Positions 10,189 through 21,587 of a DNA stretch of 64,000 bases are shown one piece after another. Below the pieces are notes generated by a model. That model made no database searches and was not told the origin of the DNA. It saw nothing but the letters and a program-made list of their open reading frames with translations. Each line of letters starts with the position of its first letter. Position 1 is the first letter of the stretch. The translations under genes were made by a program, and so were the position numbers. Source of the stretch: Bimuria novae-zelandiae CBS 107.79 (lineage: Eukaryota; Ascomycota; Dothideomycetes; Pleosporales; Didymosphaeriaceae); the NCBI GenBank assembly GCA_010015655.1, contig ML976715.1:62001-126000 (forward strand), in the 5' to 3' direction.

Positions 10189-11184
10189 CCCCGCAACCTC
10201 GCCCCCCACCATGCACCACGACCGAATATTAACTTTAAATAACTTAATTCTTCGCTAATTTTAAAAATATTTTTTGCACTATTTTTACTACCTTTAAATA
10301 GTTAGATATATAAAAGAAGATATCTAGAATGCGCTCGCAGACCTTAAATCTAGGGTCGCTTTAGCTACTACTACTACCTAATATAAGGTCCCACGCAACA
10401 CTCTTCGCGGCCGCTTTAATAGTACCTAACCCTATTAGTATGCTTATAATAGTAAATAATAGCTTATAACTATTTAAGAAGAGCTTTTAGAAAAATAGAT
10501 TTTTTAGTAAGAGGCTTTTAGTTATGCGCTAACGCACGCGCAAGTATAGGCTATTATAATTATTATTCTTAAGTAATAAGGTAACTATAAGAACCTAGGG
10601 AAGAAGTAGACTAGTTACTTTATATAACGCTACCTAGCTATTAAGTTAAAATTAGGTTACTAGACTAGCTAGGAACGCGTAAATAAGACTACTCTAGAAA
10701 ATATTAGGCACTTATTTAACCTATACGAAATAGTAAGCTAGATTCCCCCCTAGCGCAGGTATAATGCCGACAAGGGCGGTATTATAGAGGGCTAAGGCAT
10801 TAATAGGCTTGTTATAGGCTCCTCGTAGGAGAGCCTAAACGCTATACTAGTTAAGATAATAAATGCCTATACTTAGACCTCTATAGTAGAGTATATCTCT
10901 GCGCTTGGCGTCGCTCTAGACCCCCTTATTATCTTTAAGGCTAAAAGTATCCAGGAGCAGTGGTTTAAGAAGGAGTTTTTAGCTTAGAACTTAGGCTAGT
11001 ATGTTACCTTTTCGCAAAATAGATAGACGAGTAATAACATCGCTGTCAAGTAATTAGAAAAGGTGTTTTTGCTATAGACTAAGCCTGATAATCCCTCCAA
11101 GGCACGGTTACTTATTGTTAATAGCTATAGCAGGTATACTTTAGACAAATTTATAACTATATATTACTTAAATAATATTTACTT

Positions 11185-11453
11185 TGTCGGGAGGACTTGT
11201 TGCACTAGTGCTGAAAGGAAATACTTAATAACGAGTTACATTGGGTTGATTGATGCTTGTTTTTTCGTTCTATCTACTGAGGAGTGAAGTATATCGCGGG
11301 GTATGGAAGCTAGTCCCATATGGGGTTCGCTCCATACACATAGTGTTTCGCAACACGATAGAGGCCTTGATAACTATTGACAGAATGCTTGCTCCTCCGC
11401 ACACGCACCTTCCTTGTAACATGTCTAAGGCTGTTGAAGTTGTTAATCTGACA
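11185..11453 (-). repeat. Copia 1 LTR (3' LTR relative to the element)
   Basis: 269 bp, TGTCGG...CTGACA. Complete, and serves as reference for the gapped partner at 17127-17434; the differences between the two are transitions. Confidence 0.88.
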
Positions 11454-14400
11454 CTGGAAGTCTTTTCTTTCTTGATATTAAATGCGCTAGGCAGAGAGTA
11501 TTAGCCTCTATACCTAGCCCTTAACTTAGACTGTTACCTTATTGCTATTAACAAATCGTTCTAGGGCGCGGTTTGGTGATGCCTTTATAAAAGCGTCCGC
11601 AGGGTTGTCTTCGCCGTTAATCTATTAGATTTTTGTAATCTCGCGGCGTTTGTATGACTGGCGTAGTGCCATGATGTTAATTATAAGGCGCTTTTCCTTA
11701 GTTGTCCCAAGCTTTACAAGGCACTTGTATAGGGAGTACGAGTCTGTACAAATAACTAAGGGAACTGCGGGCAGACTAAGGCGCTCTATAATTATTTATA
11801 GAGTAGTAGCAATAGCAATGCCTATGTCGAACCCGTTAACTATGCTATAGATCTTAGAGGCTAGTACGCTCCGTGTAACACGCTTACACTTCGTTAAGCT
11901 ATAGTGTATTATGTTGCCACAGATTGTAAAGGTATTATCACTATCTATAGACTTATTAACAAGCATAAGTATAAAGCCTAGCTGCGAGCTAAGGTCCTTA
12001 TTATTAGTAAAGGAGCTATCCACGAATACCATTAGCTTAGCGTCGATAAGGGTGATAGGTATGTAGCGTAGTCTATGGTTAAGATTCTCTATCTGCTATT
12101 TGAGGCGCTTATTAAGCGCCTTAATGTCCTTATTAGAAGGTTGCTACGCTTAAGCTGCCATAGATAAGTTAAAAGACGCTTCTAGTTAACATGTTAATGC
12201 AATGTACGCCCCGTAGGCGCGCTGTTTAGTGTACTATTACGCGCGATTAGGAGTATTAATATTTATAAGCTTAATCTTTCCTCCTTGTCCCTTCTGCTTA
12301 AGGTTCAGGGTTGCTTTGTAGTTATCCATGTTGCTAGCATCTATTATAAGTATGTAGCTATTAAAGTCCAGTTGCGCGTTTAGTGTTAGCATAGTCTTTA
12401 GCTTTAATCTAAACTGTGCCTTCTTAAGCATTTTCTCTTCATGCGCTAAGAATGTGGCTATTCTAAGCATAAGGGTATTATTAGTCTATATACTAACTAT
12501 GCCAAAGTCATCTGCGTTGCTATTTATTACTAACAAGCATAGGTCGTATGTTAACGTAGACATGTCTAGTTCCTTATAGTAATGTCTGTAGTACGTTGTC
12601 CACTAATAGACTCCTGCTTCCGCGATTTTATATAGCGGCTTGATCACATGGAGCAGCGTGCCCTCTAGATATCTAGGTGCTAGCTTAGTGGGGAGGTGTG
12701 CCAGTATTGTTCTCTTAAGATTTGTCTGCGCCTATAGATATGCCTGCGTTATGTCGCGGAGCTTAAGATTTATCCTATGTTGTACGAGCATAGGTGCCAG
12801 GGCTATAATTACACGCTAGCTACAGCATTAAATAGTTAGAAATTATGTTAAAATAGCCTCCTTGCTATAGTCCTAGTATCCTTAAATAATAAGACGGGAT
12901 TTTTTATAGGGCTTAGTTGTCTTTCCTTTAACTTCTCGCACTAGACGCGACTTAAATATGTAGATTCTACTATGCACTTCCTAATTATATTATTTAAACT
13001 TAAATACTCCACGGCCTACTAGGTTACTAATCTCTTAATTATTAGATGCCTTAAAGGGTGCGCTAGGTGTTGTAATAACTCTATTATTACGTAGCTTTAT
13101 AGCAAGCTTAAGGTTAGCCTCTTCCTTCTTTATAATGTAAACGTTTGCCTTCCTCTTGTTCCTTAATCCTGGTAGGTAGCCTCTTTTACGTGGTTGCTTT
13201 ACTAGCGGCACTATCGTATCTATAGGTGACGCGTGCTGCTGCTGCGGCGCATTAGGGTTACTCTAGAGGTAGTCTGGTCTGTAGTATGGCTTGATAACTG
13301 TCGACCGAAATGTTGTCGGGCCATTGACCATGTCGACAGTGACGTTATGGCCGTCTATAGTAGCGATTTTGTACGGGCCATTCCATCTATCCTTTTCTCT
13401 CTATACCAAAACCTTGCTTTGTAGCGGGAGCGCAAGCATGTCTGTAGTATTAGGTCTATTGCGGGTGTTTAACGTATCCATAACCTAGCGTTTAGTAGTA
13501 AGCTTGCGCAGTTCTTTTATTACTTTTTAAATAGCCTCGCTGCGCTTGACTATTAACGGTAACGGCGGTGACTTTATGGTCATACGTAGGTATGCGCCAA
13601 AGACAAGTAAAGTTAGGACTAGACTATTAGGGCCTACTGTGTTATTAACAGCTTTCACGGCTATCTGAAGAATTGCTTTATTAGACATAGTGCTAGCAAG
13701 CTCAGCGTAAAGTATATCCCATGCGCGGTGTAGGGGCGCGTGATACCTCTCTATCTTGCCAACGGACCAATGTGTCTCTGTAGGTACTTGTTTGCATGTG
13801 ACTCCTATAATCTTTACTTTTGCGCGAAATTCTGCACTTGCGAAGTTCGTGCCTGCGTCATGTGTAAGAATGTCTAGTGGTCCTTGGTAGGTATTAATCT
13901 ATAACATCCGCAGTGCCTGCCATATCTCCTTAGCTAAAATAGCGTTAAGAAACTTTGCGCCTTAAAACGAAGTTGCTAAATCTACTATATGTAATATAGG
14001 CTTGCTTCTTAAGTACATCACATCTACAAGGATCTTGTAGTTAAAGTGATAGTTGTCCTTAAGGGTGAACTTAAAGCGGCGCGGCGCAGAGCTATTAAGT
14101 TAATAATAATAGCAAAACTTCGCAATTTGCTTAAGAGTTCTTTCTTTAAAGTTATTGTGACCAGCATCTTTCAAGAGCCTAGCTAGTCTTATAACAGCTG
14201 GGTGTCCAAAACGGCGATAGAGCCGTCTTAACTCTGTCTCTATAAGAAATGTAGTTGCACGCTCTCTCTTGTTAAGATAGAACCACGGATGTCCCTATTT
14301 GCGGATCACGGGGATGCGTACATTGCCCTAGACGAGCTCATCTGTAGTGTTGTTAAAGTAGACCTTCAGCCTGTCCATGTCCGCAAGGCATAGCAAGAAC

Positions 14401-17126
14401 GGTGTGGGCGCATCTAGCACCTCAAAGTCGATTTTTCCAATCTCTGTCGGAATCTGTGCGGTGCCGATAGACACCGTAACACTGCCTTTTCCGAATTTGA
14501 TAGACGTTTTTCCTGCCGTAGATGTGTCCATCGTGACCGTTGGGTCTTCCTGTATAAGTGCGAGGTACTGTTCCTTACCGACTGTAGATACATTGGCGGC
14601 GCCTGTATTAGGGAGGATTCCTTGGTACACAGATCGCGTGTATCGGTCCTTAATAAGGAATTGCGACGCCGGTGATGACGGTACGTCTCTACTGTATATG
14701 TCTTTACTAGAGATATAGTATATAAACGCTTAATCTGCAAGTTATTACTCCTTAAAAAATTAATATTCCGCGTACGTAGTTATAAATTACTAATTATTAA
14801 TGTCATACTGCTAATTGCTATCATTGTTATCGTCCTTGTAGTTCTCACTACCTTTATACTCTGCAAGGTGCACAGAGAAGTCTGCAGGTAGTAGTGTGCC
14901 TGTAAAGTGACATGCAGAGAAGAACTGTGTGCGGGCAGCTTTACGTTCCTCATTAGTATGGTTGGTTGACTAGCAGCCCTCTTTCTAGCAGATAAAGCAC
15001 TTCTTCTTCCAGCGTAGCGTTGTAAATTCACGTCTACTATTATTGCTATTAAAGCGCTAATTACCTTTGTTGCCTTAGCCTCCTTAGAATCCGCCTACAA
15101 ATCTACCTTTACCTCTAAATCCTCTTCGAGTTCTTCCATTCCTATTATTATAGCGGTAGTCGAGATAGTACTAGTCTATAGCGATTATCTTACTCCCTAT
15201 AAGCATTTGCTTTATTTGCTGACGTGTAAGGTGCGTCTTAACTACAGACTATAGGTCTGCAAAGAGTCCTTTATAGATTATAGCTAGCTTAAAGAGTGCT
15301 ATTTTAAGTTCTGGAACTCCCCGGCACGCGTTAATAATAGTTATACGTAGGGCATTCTTGCCTTTAAAGTTCTTATTAAGCGCGCGTTGGCACAATTATA
15401 GCTTGTTAAGCAATATCTATAGCACCTTATGTAAGCTCTTATTAGGGTTCTCCATGCGCGTACGGGCGAAGGTTGTAGTTGTCTAGTCTATGTAGTAGTG
15501 TTGATAATAGACGTCGTGATTAAAGTGGTTCTTGATCACTGTGTACGCATTAGAAAAGCTGTCACCTCTGTCTATAACTTATATATAGAATATCTCTGCT
15601 CGCCTAGTAAGAATATGGGGAAACATAGCGTGGAACTGCTCTTTATGGATGTCCACCTGCTAACAGATGCTAAAGAAGATCTTAATTTTATTATTAAGTA
15701 GATTATACACATCTTTTGTGTATTTCTTATTATTGTCCTAAAGCTTAGAGAACTGCGTGATTGTGTTGGCGTTAAGTTGGTTGTTACGGGACTAGCGCGG
15801 CGGCAGTGTTATATACGGGTCATATAGTAGCTCTGGTGGTCTGCCCGGTACACCGTTCACAGGTTGTTGTGGAAACGGCGTGATTTCGCGATATGTAATC
15901 GCTGGCGGCCGTGCCTGTGTTTATAGTCGCTATTGCTGTGATTGCGCATCTTATTCCTACTGTTGCTAAGACTAAGGTTCTCTAAGCGCACTACTTATAA
16001 AGTGTGGTTATTAACTATTATTACTCTGTCTTAGTAGTTAGATTTTATCTATCTAGTGCATCGGTTGTAGCTCCCGTGTTTTAGATTAGTTTCGAGCGTC
16101 GTGTCCTACTCTGTGCTGTTTGCTTTACTATAATTGCTCTTACTACTGCCTGTCTTGCTACAAGTGCTCCGGCTGCTGTAACTGCGGTGCATGTATACTA
16201 GCTAGTGGACTGTCCTACTACAGTAGTTACTACTTAGCTATTAAAGGTGTCTGTTTTGCGTTCTGCTAGCGCTTATATGCCCTTAATCGTTAGTCGAATA
16301 TCATAGCTTTAAATTCTACAGGGTCCTATTCGGGAGTATTCTCTAGAGTAAATAGATTATAGAGGGAATTAGCAAGCCTCGCGCGGTTGTTGCCTGTGTA
16401 GACTCCTCTATGCTGTAGGACTATCTTTAGAGATTTTAGTGTATCACGGTTAACCTTGTAGAATAGCTCCTTTGTCCATCCTTTAAAATCGTAGTAGTAG
16501 TCTATATATAAATTGTTGTCCCAGGCTATTAATGCGTTGTAATCGCGAATAATTTTAGTAACCTAGGTTGTTGCGTGCATCTCGTCTGCGTCTGTTAGTA
16601 TAGGTACGTCCTAGAGAGATATGTTGACAGATTCCAGCGCCACTAGATATAGGCAGTCTCCTATAAGGTACTTTGTAGTGTATTTAGCCTAGCGCGAAGC
16701 AGCTTCCTGGCGTTTACTTAAGCTATGCTCTAACTAATTATCGCGCAGTTAAGCTTAAGCTTAAGTATTAGTATTATCTACTGCGCTGTCGCTGCTCTAG
16801 TTATCTACTATTATACTAGTAGTGTTAACTTGTTATTAATATGGTTGTCTCGTCGGTTAGTCGTTTCCGACGTGTGTTAGTGTACGTAACTAGGTCGTCT
16901 AGAGACATTTATACGGTGAATTATAATGCGTTGCTAATGCGCTCTGTGTCCGCGGATTAGCCTAAACTAGTAGCTTTAGAGGTTAGTTAAGAGTGCTTCG
17001 TGTTATCTCTGCCTCGCTCTATTCTTAGCACAGTCTGCATCGACCTAAGATTTCTTACGTTAGGTTATTAATAGCCTGTCTCTTTTTCCTTACTGTCTGT
17101 AATAGCTTCTCGCGATTACTAATTAG

Positions 17127-17434
17127 TGTTAGGAGGACTTGTTGCACTAGTGCTAAAAGGAAATACTTAATAACGAGTTANNNNNNNNNNNNNNNNNNNN
17201 NNNNNNNNNNNNNNNNNNNNNNNNNNNNNNNNNNNNNNNNNNNNNNNNNNNNNNNNNNNNNNNNNNNNNNNNNNNCGCGGGGTATGGAAGCTAGTCCCAT
17301 ATGGGGTTCGCTCCATACACATAGTGTTTCGCAACACGATAGAGGCCTTGATAACTATTGACAGAATGCTCGCTCCTCCGCACACGCACCTTCCTTGTAA
17401 CATGCCTAAGGCCGTTGAAGTTGTTAATCCGACA
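17127..17434 (-). repeat. Copia 1 LTR (5' LTR relative to the element), with assembly gap
   Basis: Starts TGTTAGG (TGTCGGG with two RIP-type transitions), ends CCGACA. Contains 95 Ns at 17181-17275 where the partner LTR has 56 bases (11239-11294). Confidence 0.88.
17181..17275. other. Assembly gap (N run)
   Basis: 95 undetermined bases inside an LTR. Any reading frame crossing it is meaningless. Confidence 0.99.
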
Positions 17435-18286
17435 TACTTACTCTTTTTCCCTGCTTATACTTCACATCTACTCTAGCCTTTAGATTTAGGCTATTTTTTA
17501 AGTCTAAAGGCGGCGTATCGGCGCTTTATTAGCGAATATATAGCTTAGACAGATAAAACAAAGCTTAGGAAGGCTAAGTTTCTCGAATTTTATGCAAAAG
17601 CACGTAAAATTGGCCTTCGAGAGTAGTGCATTCGATCGAGGTAGAAGGCAATAGGCATATACCCTAAGAGCGTAAGGAAGCCCTTAGGTTCTCGCTGGGT
17701 AGTAGTGCGCGAACGGCCGTCAACACCACCCCCTTCTACTATAGATATTAGGACGCCAAAACGCAGCAGCGATGTTATAAAGCTATTTTCTAAAAAGAAC
17801 TTCTTACTAACTACACGATAATACGTTTAGCTTACTACTATAGCGTTTAACTATACCTTAATAATAGTTACTATATAAGACTATAAGATTGCTTCCTTGC
17901 GTGAGCAGGTAGAGCAAGCTAACCCGCTAAAACGCTATAAAGTTATAACTAATCTAAATAATCTCTTTATAAGTCTTGCAGAAGTTCTCTCTTAAACTAA
18001 TTAAGAGCCTACTTAATATATTCGCAAGGTAAGAAGCGTAGAGCAAGGGGTTATTATTATAAAAAAAGAGAGTAGCTCTAAGGAGGAAGTAGAGCAATTA
18101 TTAGTGCAACGTTTAGCACGGAATTAATAATTAACACGATAGTATCTTAATTATAATTTAAGTATAGATAAAGAAAGCAATTAAAATCCTTTAAATACGA
18201 TTTTTTTAATACTTTTTTAAAATTATTTAATAAAGCTATGAGCACATTCGCAACGTAGAGTGGTGGCAGCGGCGAAATTTGGCGGG

Positions 18287-18328
18287 GTGTCGGAAAATGG
18301 GGGGTGTCGGAAACTAGGGTGCCCGACT
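18287..18328 (-). repeat. Right terminal inverted repeat of the Fot1-like element
   Basis: Inverse of 10147-10188; followed by TA at 18329-18330. Confidence 0.85.
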
Positions 18329-18330
18329 TA

Positions 18331-19149
18331 TACCACGGCAGATCTGCCTCGGCGAGTGGACACCACATTACTCAGACCGCCGTAGCCCGCACACGCTAGA
18401 GAACAATGTTTCGGTATAAAAATATTAAAAAACGCAGGCCAAACGAAACGCAGCGAGTGTGTCTATAAACAGAAATATCTCGCCTCTATCAGTCCGTGTC
18501 GGTCACCTGCCAGACGCTGCCAACGCAAACATCCCAAAACCCTGGTCCTCGTCTCAACATAGAAGCTCTTGATCTGATGTGTGTCGCATGATCTATTTAG
18601 GTCATTGGAGACGATAGAAGAAAAGCCTACGAATAATCTCCGCGGCTGGGCCTCCTACGATCCTCAAACCCTCCCTCACATGCCGATCTTGTAAAACCAT
18701 CATGAACCGCCCTTACATACTCACGCCTACGGCCTATCATGGGACGTCACAGGGGTAGATGTATCCGTGGCACTGACGATGCGCTCGCGTGCTGCTCGCC
18801 TACCCACAACAGGAATGTTGTCACAAAGAAGAAGATAATCCTCTAAATGTCTTACTGAGCGACGAACGCGTCTATCTTTAGAAATTGGAATGCCTCGCAA
18901 CTGACACGAAAGTCGGAGTGTAGGATTCACACCCCGCCCGACAACGCAAAATTTCAAAGGTTGGCGACTGGCTCGCCTACCACCCTCCTAGGTGTGTTGG
19001 TGTGGTAATCCCAGGTGAAAACTTCTCGATCAGGATATTACTGAGCGCCAACAGCGCACTGGCGTGATCTTTGCCCGCCGCTCTTTCGACTTCAACCTCT
19101 TGCTCGCCTTGCACAACGAACATGACTGTCTCAGCGGCATTCCCCCGCT
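18331..19149. other. Region without recognised gene
   Basis: Moderate-GC sequence between the Fot1-like element and a broken gene. A 76-codon open stretch on the minus strand (18727-18957) has no family features. Nothing else is seen. Confidence 0.4.
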
Positions 19150-19640
19150 TCGTCACAGTGAAATGATAGCTCCTTCTATCATAGTCTCCGGTATCCAGGT
19201 TATCTGCACCAAATCAGCACCATACACATATCCTCTACACTCCAAAAATACTCGGAAATACTCACAGAATGCCACACAGCTGTTTGCCAAATCTTTCAAC
19301 TGTACCATCGCGTACGCCTCGCGCTTCCCCGGCACTCTGAGTCCCATCGCCCGCGCATTTGTTCTTCGTACCCGAACTCGTCGAGGGCGCGCCGCGAGAG
19401 CATGTGCCAGTACTTGCGGTCTTCGGAGCGGAACGGGTTGGGGTAGCGGGCGTTGGAGAACTAGTGACGTTGTTTGAAGTAGTGGAAGCGGGAGCACTAG
19501 AGGGCGAGGGTGGAGGGGGGAAGAGAACCGGGGACGTCTTGGTGGATGACGATTGCAGTGTAGGTAAAGGACGGGGAGGGGTTAATGTAGATGTGGTAGG
19601 CGGAAGCGAGGAGCTCGAGGGAGTTTATTTCGTGGGCCAT
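19150..19640 (-). pseudogene. Broken hypothetical gene, paralogue of the hAT-split gene
   Basis: The frame starts at the ATG 19640-19638 (MAHEINSLELLASAYHIYIN) and has in-frame TAG at 19499-19497 and again 14 codons later (SRFHYFKQRH-stop-FSNARYPN). It continues to DEFGYEEQMRGRWDSE and resumes after a frameshift as KREAYAMVQLKDLANSC, followed by a possible GTGAGT intron donor. The start (ELxAxxYHIxI), the middle (SRFHxxxxRH) and REAYAMxQL match the gene at 20831-29960, which lies head to head with it. Both stops could be former CAG codons. Function unknown. Introns instead of lesions are possible, but two TAGs plus a frame change favour a pseudogene. Confidence 0.5.
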
Positions 19641-19798
19641 GGTTGGGGTTTGTGGGTTTGTGGGTTGGGTTGGGTTGGGTTGGACTGGGAGAGAGGAGTG
19701 TGGGAGCGGGATGTGGGGTTTTATGCTAGTTGCATAGCTGGGGAGGGGGTGTGAATGGAGGATTCATACCGAGTGTATTAAAGGAGATTTTAATTGCA

Positions 19799-19813
19799 GG
19801 TATTTATCTGAAG
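19799..19813. repeat. Target-site duplication of SINE-like copy 2
   Basis: GGTATTTATCTGAAG; exact repeat at 20421-20435. Confidence 0.85.
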
Positions 19814-20420
19814 TAGTAGTAGTAGTAGTATTGATTAACGTCCAGGAACGTAACGTTCTAGCCTCCCGTGGGGCATGGGGACGTGCTAAGCTGTATTTAC
19901 AGAAAGCATTTCGTGCCTGCCGGCTGGCTACCATCAGAGTAGCCTTGTTGTACATAGCCCATCCTCCCTTTAATAGGTCTACCTGCTACTACAGGCACCT
20001 AGATACCTATAGTAGCCGGCCCTCATCTGTGAGGGTGTTGTTGTTCTGCCCCTCTCTCCCTCGCCCTTGTAGCTCTGCTCCCGTACTGTCTTCCTCCCCC
20101 TACCTCGTACGAAGTAGGACCTCGTACGAGTTAGCAAGCTGTCTTGTACCTTGAGTAAAAACCTCGTAGGGGAAAACCTCAAGCTTGAACAAGTAGTAGT
20201 AGTCGCCTGAGCGGTACTTAGTTTGGGTGAAAGGTTTTGACCAAGTCTTGGCAGAGCGAAAACTCTGCATCTTGGCTTTTGGTCTCTTTATCGCAACAGC
20301 GCCAGCTTTTTGCGGATAAAGAACGTGATTCTAGTAATCAGCTTGTTCAGGCGAACAATTTCATACTACAGGAACCCCCCACACGGTCGTGTGGGTGGAA
20401 TCACGATTTTGGTGTTCCTG
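19814..20420 (-). mobile_element. SINE-like retroposon, copy 2 (inverted)
   Basis: About 607 bp. On the minus strand it begins CAGGAACACC (20420) and ends in the trinucleotide tail, read on + as (TAG)n from 19814. The 15-bp duplication GGTATTTATCTGAAG occurs at 19799-19813 and 20421-20435. It is about 99% identical to copy 1 at 77-678, differing at only a few positions. It lies between the two head-to-head paralogous broken genes. Confidence 0.8.
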
Positions 20421-20435
20421 GGTATTTATCTGAAG

Positions 20436-20830
20436 AACTGCAGATTGGTCGGTTGCTAACGAAGTGGCCTGCTATGGTGACGATAGAATAAAAGCTCTTG
20501 GCCTAGGCCCTTGAATTACCATTCCCTAATGCAATGTTTACGTTTGAGTATCCACTCGATGTACCATGCCGCATTTACACGAACGAGTTAATGCACTGAG
20601 AGGACAGAAACTCGAGGCGAATGGAAAGCCAACCGTATGAATCGAACCCTAGATCACTCGTAAAGATGCCAAACAGCACTGTGTGTGAATTGTGCACTGG
20701 AATGAGTTGTTGCGAATATAAAATCCGTCCATCGATTCTAGAGTACTGCTCAATCCACCAACAACGAAACCCCCAGCATCTGTTCTGTCCAGCATAGTCC
20801 ACGTAATATACCACATCGAGTATCGACAAA
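20436..20830. other. Region upstream of the hAT-split gene
   Basis: Unique, moderate-GC sequence. No coding feature is recognised on +; it is the presumed promoter of the gene starting at 20831. Confidence 0.4.
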
Positions 20831-21363
20831 ATGAGTGGTGATAACCCCAACCCAACGGAGCTCATTGCAACGACCTATCACATTTTTATCGCCTTTTCCG
20901 AGGACGATCCGTTTGACCGCAAAGTAGCTACCTATATACAAGTGGAGGATATGCCTTAACAGGCCGCGCCTTCTCGTGGAGAGCTGTGGGCTTCTCGATT
21001 TCATCATTGGACAGAGAGACATACAGCATGCTCTGGAAAGTGGAGATTTGAGACATTTAGAATGGCCTACCCAGAATGGCACGAAAGAGAGCTAGAGGCT
21101 GCGCGAGAGATTCAAAAAGAGGCAATGGCTGGACGGGGCAGGGTGCCCCGTGATCAGAGTTGCCAACAATCAATCAATCTATCAATCAATTAGTATTTTT
21201 GCTCAAATTGATCCTATCAATCAAATCAATCTCTCTCTCTCCATAATCAATCAGTTCAGTTTTTTCCTATTTTTTTAATTGATTGATTGATTCTTTTGAT
21301 CTATTTTTACGCCGTATTTAACGCTAAGAAGGCCTTTTAAAGCAGTAATATTAATAAGTATAG

Positions 21364-21587
21364 TATTGAATCAAGGTCCCTCTGGTAGCATGACTACTAT
21401 GGATAACCGAGTAGGAGGAGGGACAAGGCGGGGTGGCTGCAACGTATTGTATTGACTCTCCTGTTATGTTATTCCTCTTCCGTGTAAACAGTAACGAGGA
21501 CGCTACAGTCAGCCGTGCCTCCCTTACACAGTAGGCACTACGGCCCTTCCTTCCACAAACCTGGAATAAACCCACATATTCTCAACA
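21364..21587 (-). repeat. Copia 2 LTR, left (3' LTR), almost unmutated
   Basis: 224 bp. Compared with the right LTR it keeps C/G at nearly all differing sites. Confidence 0.88.

Larger units (their letters stand above)
11185..17434 (-). mobile_element. Copia-type LTR retrotransposon nested in the Fot1-like element
   Basis: LTRs TGTCGG...CTGACA (11185-11453) and 17127-17434, with the 5-bp target duplication TACTT at 11180-11184 and 17435-17439. The polyprotein is on the minus strand and broken by TAG/TAA. Visible from N to C: a gag zinc knuckle near 14950-15010 (CFIC-KEGC-STNH), the protease/GAG-pre-integrase start at 14328-14630 (YQGILPNTGAANVSTVGKEQ ... FLLCLADMDRLKVYFNNTTDELV), reverse-transcriptase pieces, and copia RNase H at 11796-12032 (FVDSSFTNNKDLSSQLGF, KCKRVTRSVLAS). 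Ty1/copia domain order is inferred, since integrase and RT are only partly readable. Confidence 0.9.
10147..18328 (+). mobile_element. Fot1/pogo (Tc1-mariner) transposon, split by a copia element
   Basis: Terminal inverted repeats of about 42 bp: AGTCGGGCACCCTAGTTTCC at 10147 matches the complement of the end at 18328, with TA duplicated at 10145-10146 and 18329-18330. Removing the nested copia and its 5-bp duplication leaves about 1.93 kb, the usual Fot1 size. Decayed transposase on + shows an HTH-like start (DLKSRVALATTTT), the DDE core (YNADKGGIIEG, EYISALGVALDPLIIFKAKS, RLLIVNSYSRYT) and, after the insertion, LLFFPAYTSHLL-PLDLGYF. Many CAG/CAA codons read TAG/TAA, as expected of RIP. Confidence 0.9.

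Noticed and set aside
17167..17403. Open frame across the N run
   Set aside because: It exists only because undetermined bases contain no stops.
1..20435. The two inverted ~605-bp copies as terminal inverted repeats of one giant (Starship-like) element
   Set aside because: Each copy has its own different 15-bp target duplication and a retroposon tail, so they are separate insertions. No tyrosine-recombinase (captain) gene is visible.
19831..20491. Two open frames (starting MINVQERN and MTKSWQSE) conserved in both SINE-like copies
   Set aside because: They run antisense to the inferred retroposon, lack features, and are conserved only because the copies are ~99% identical overall.
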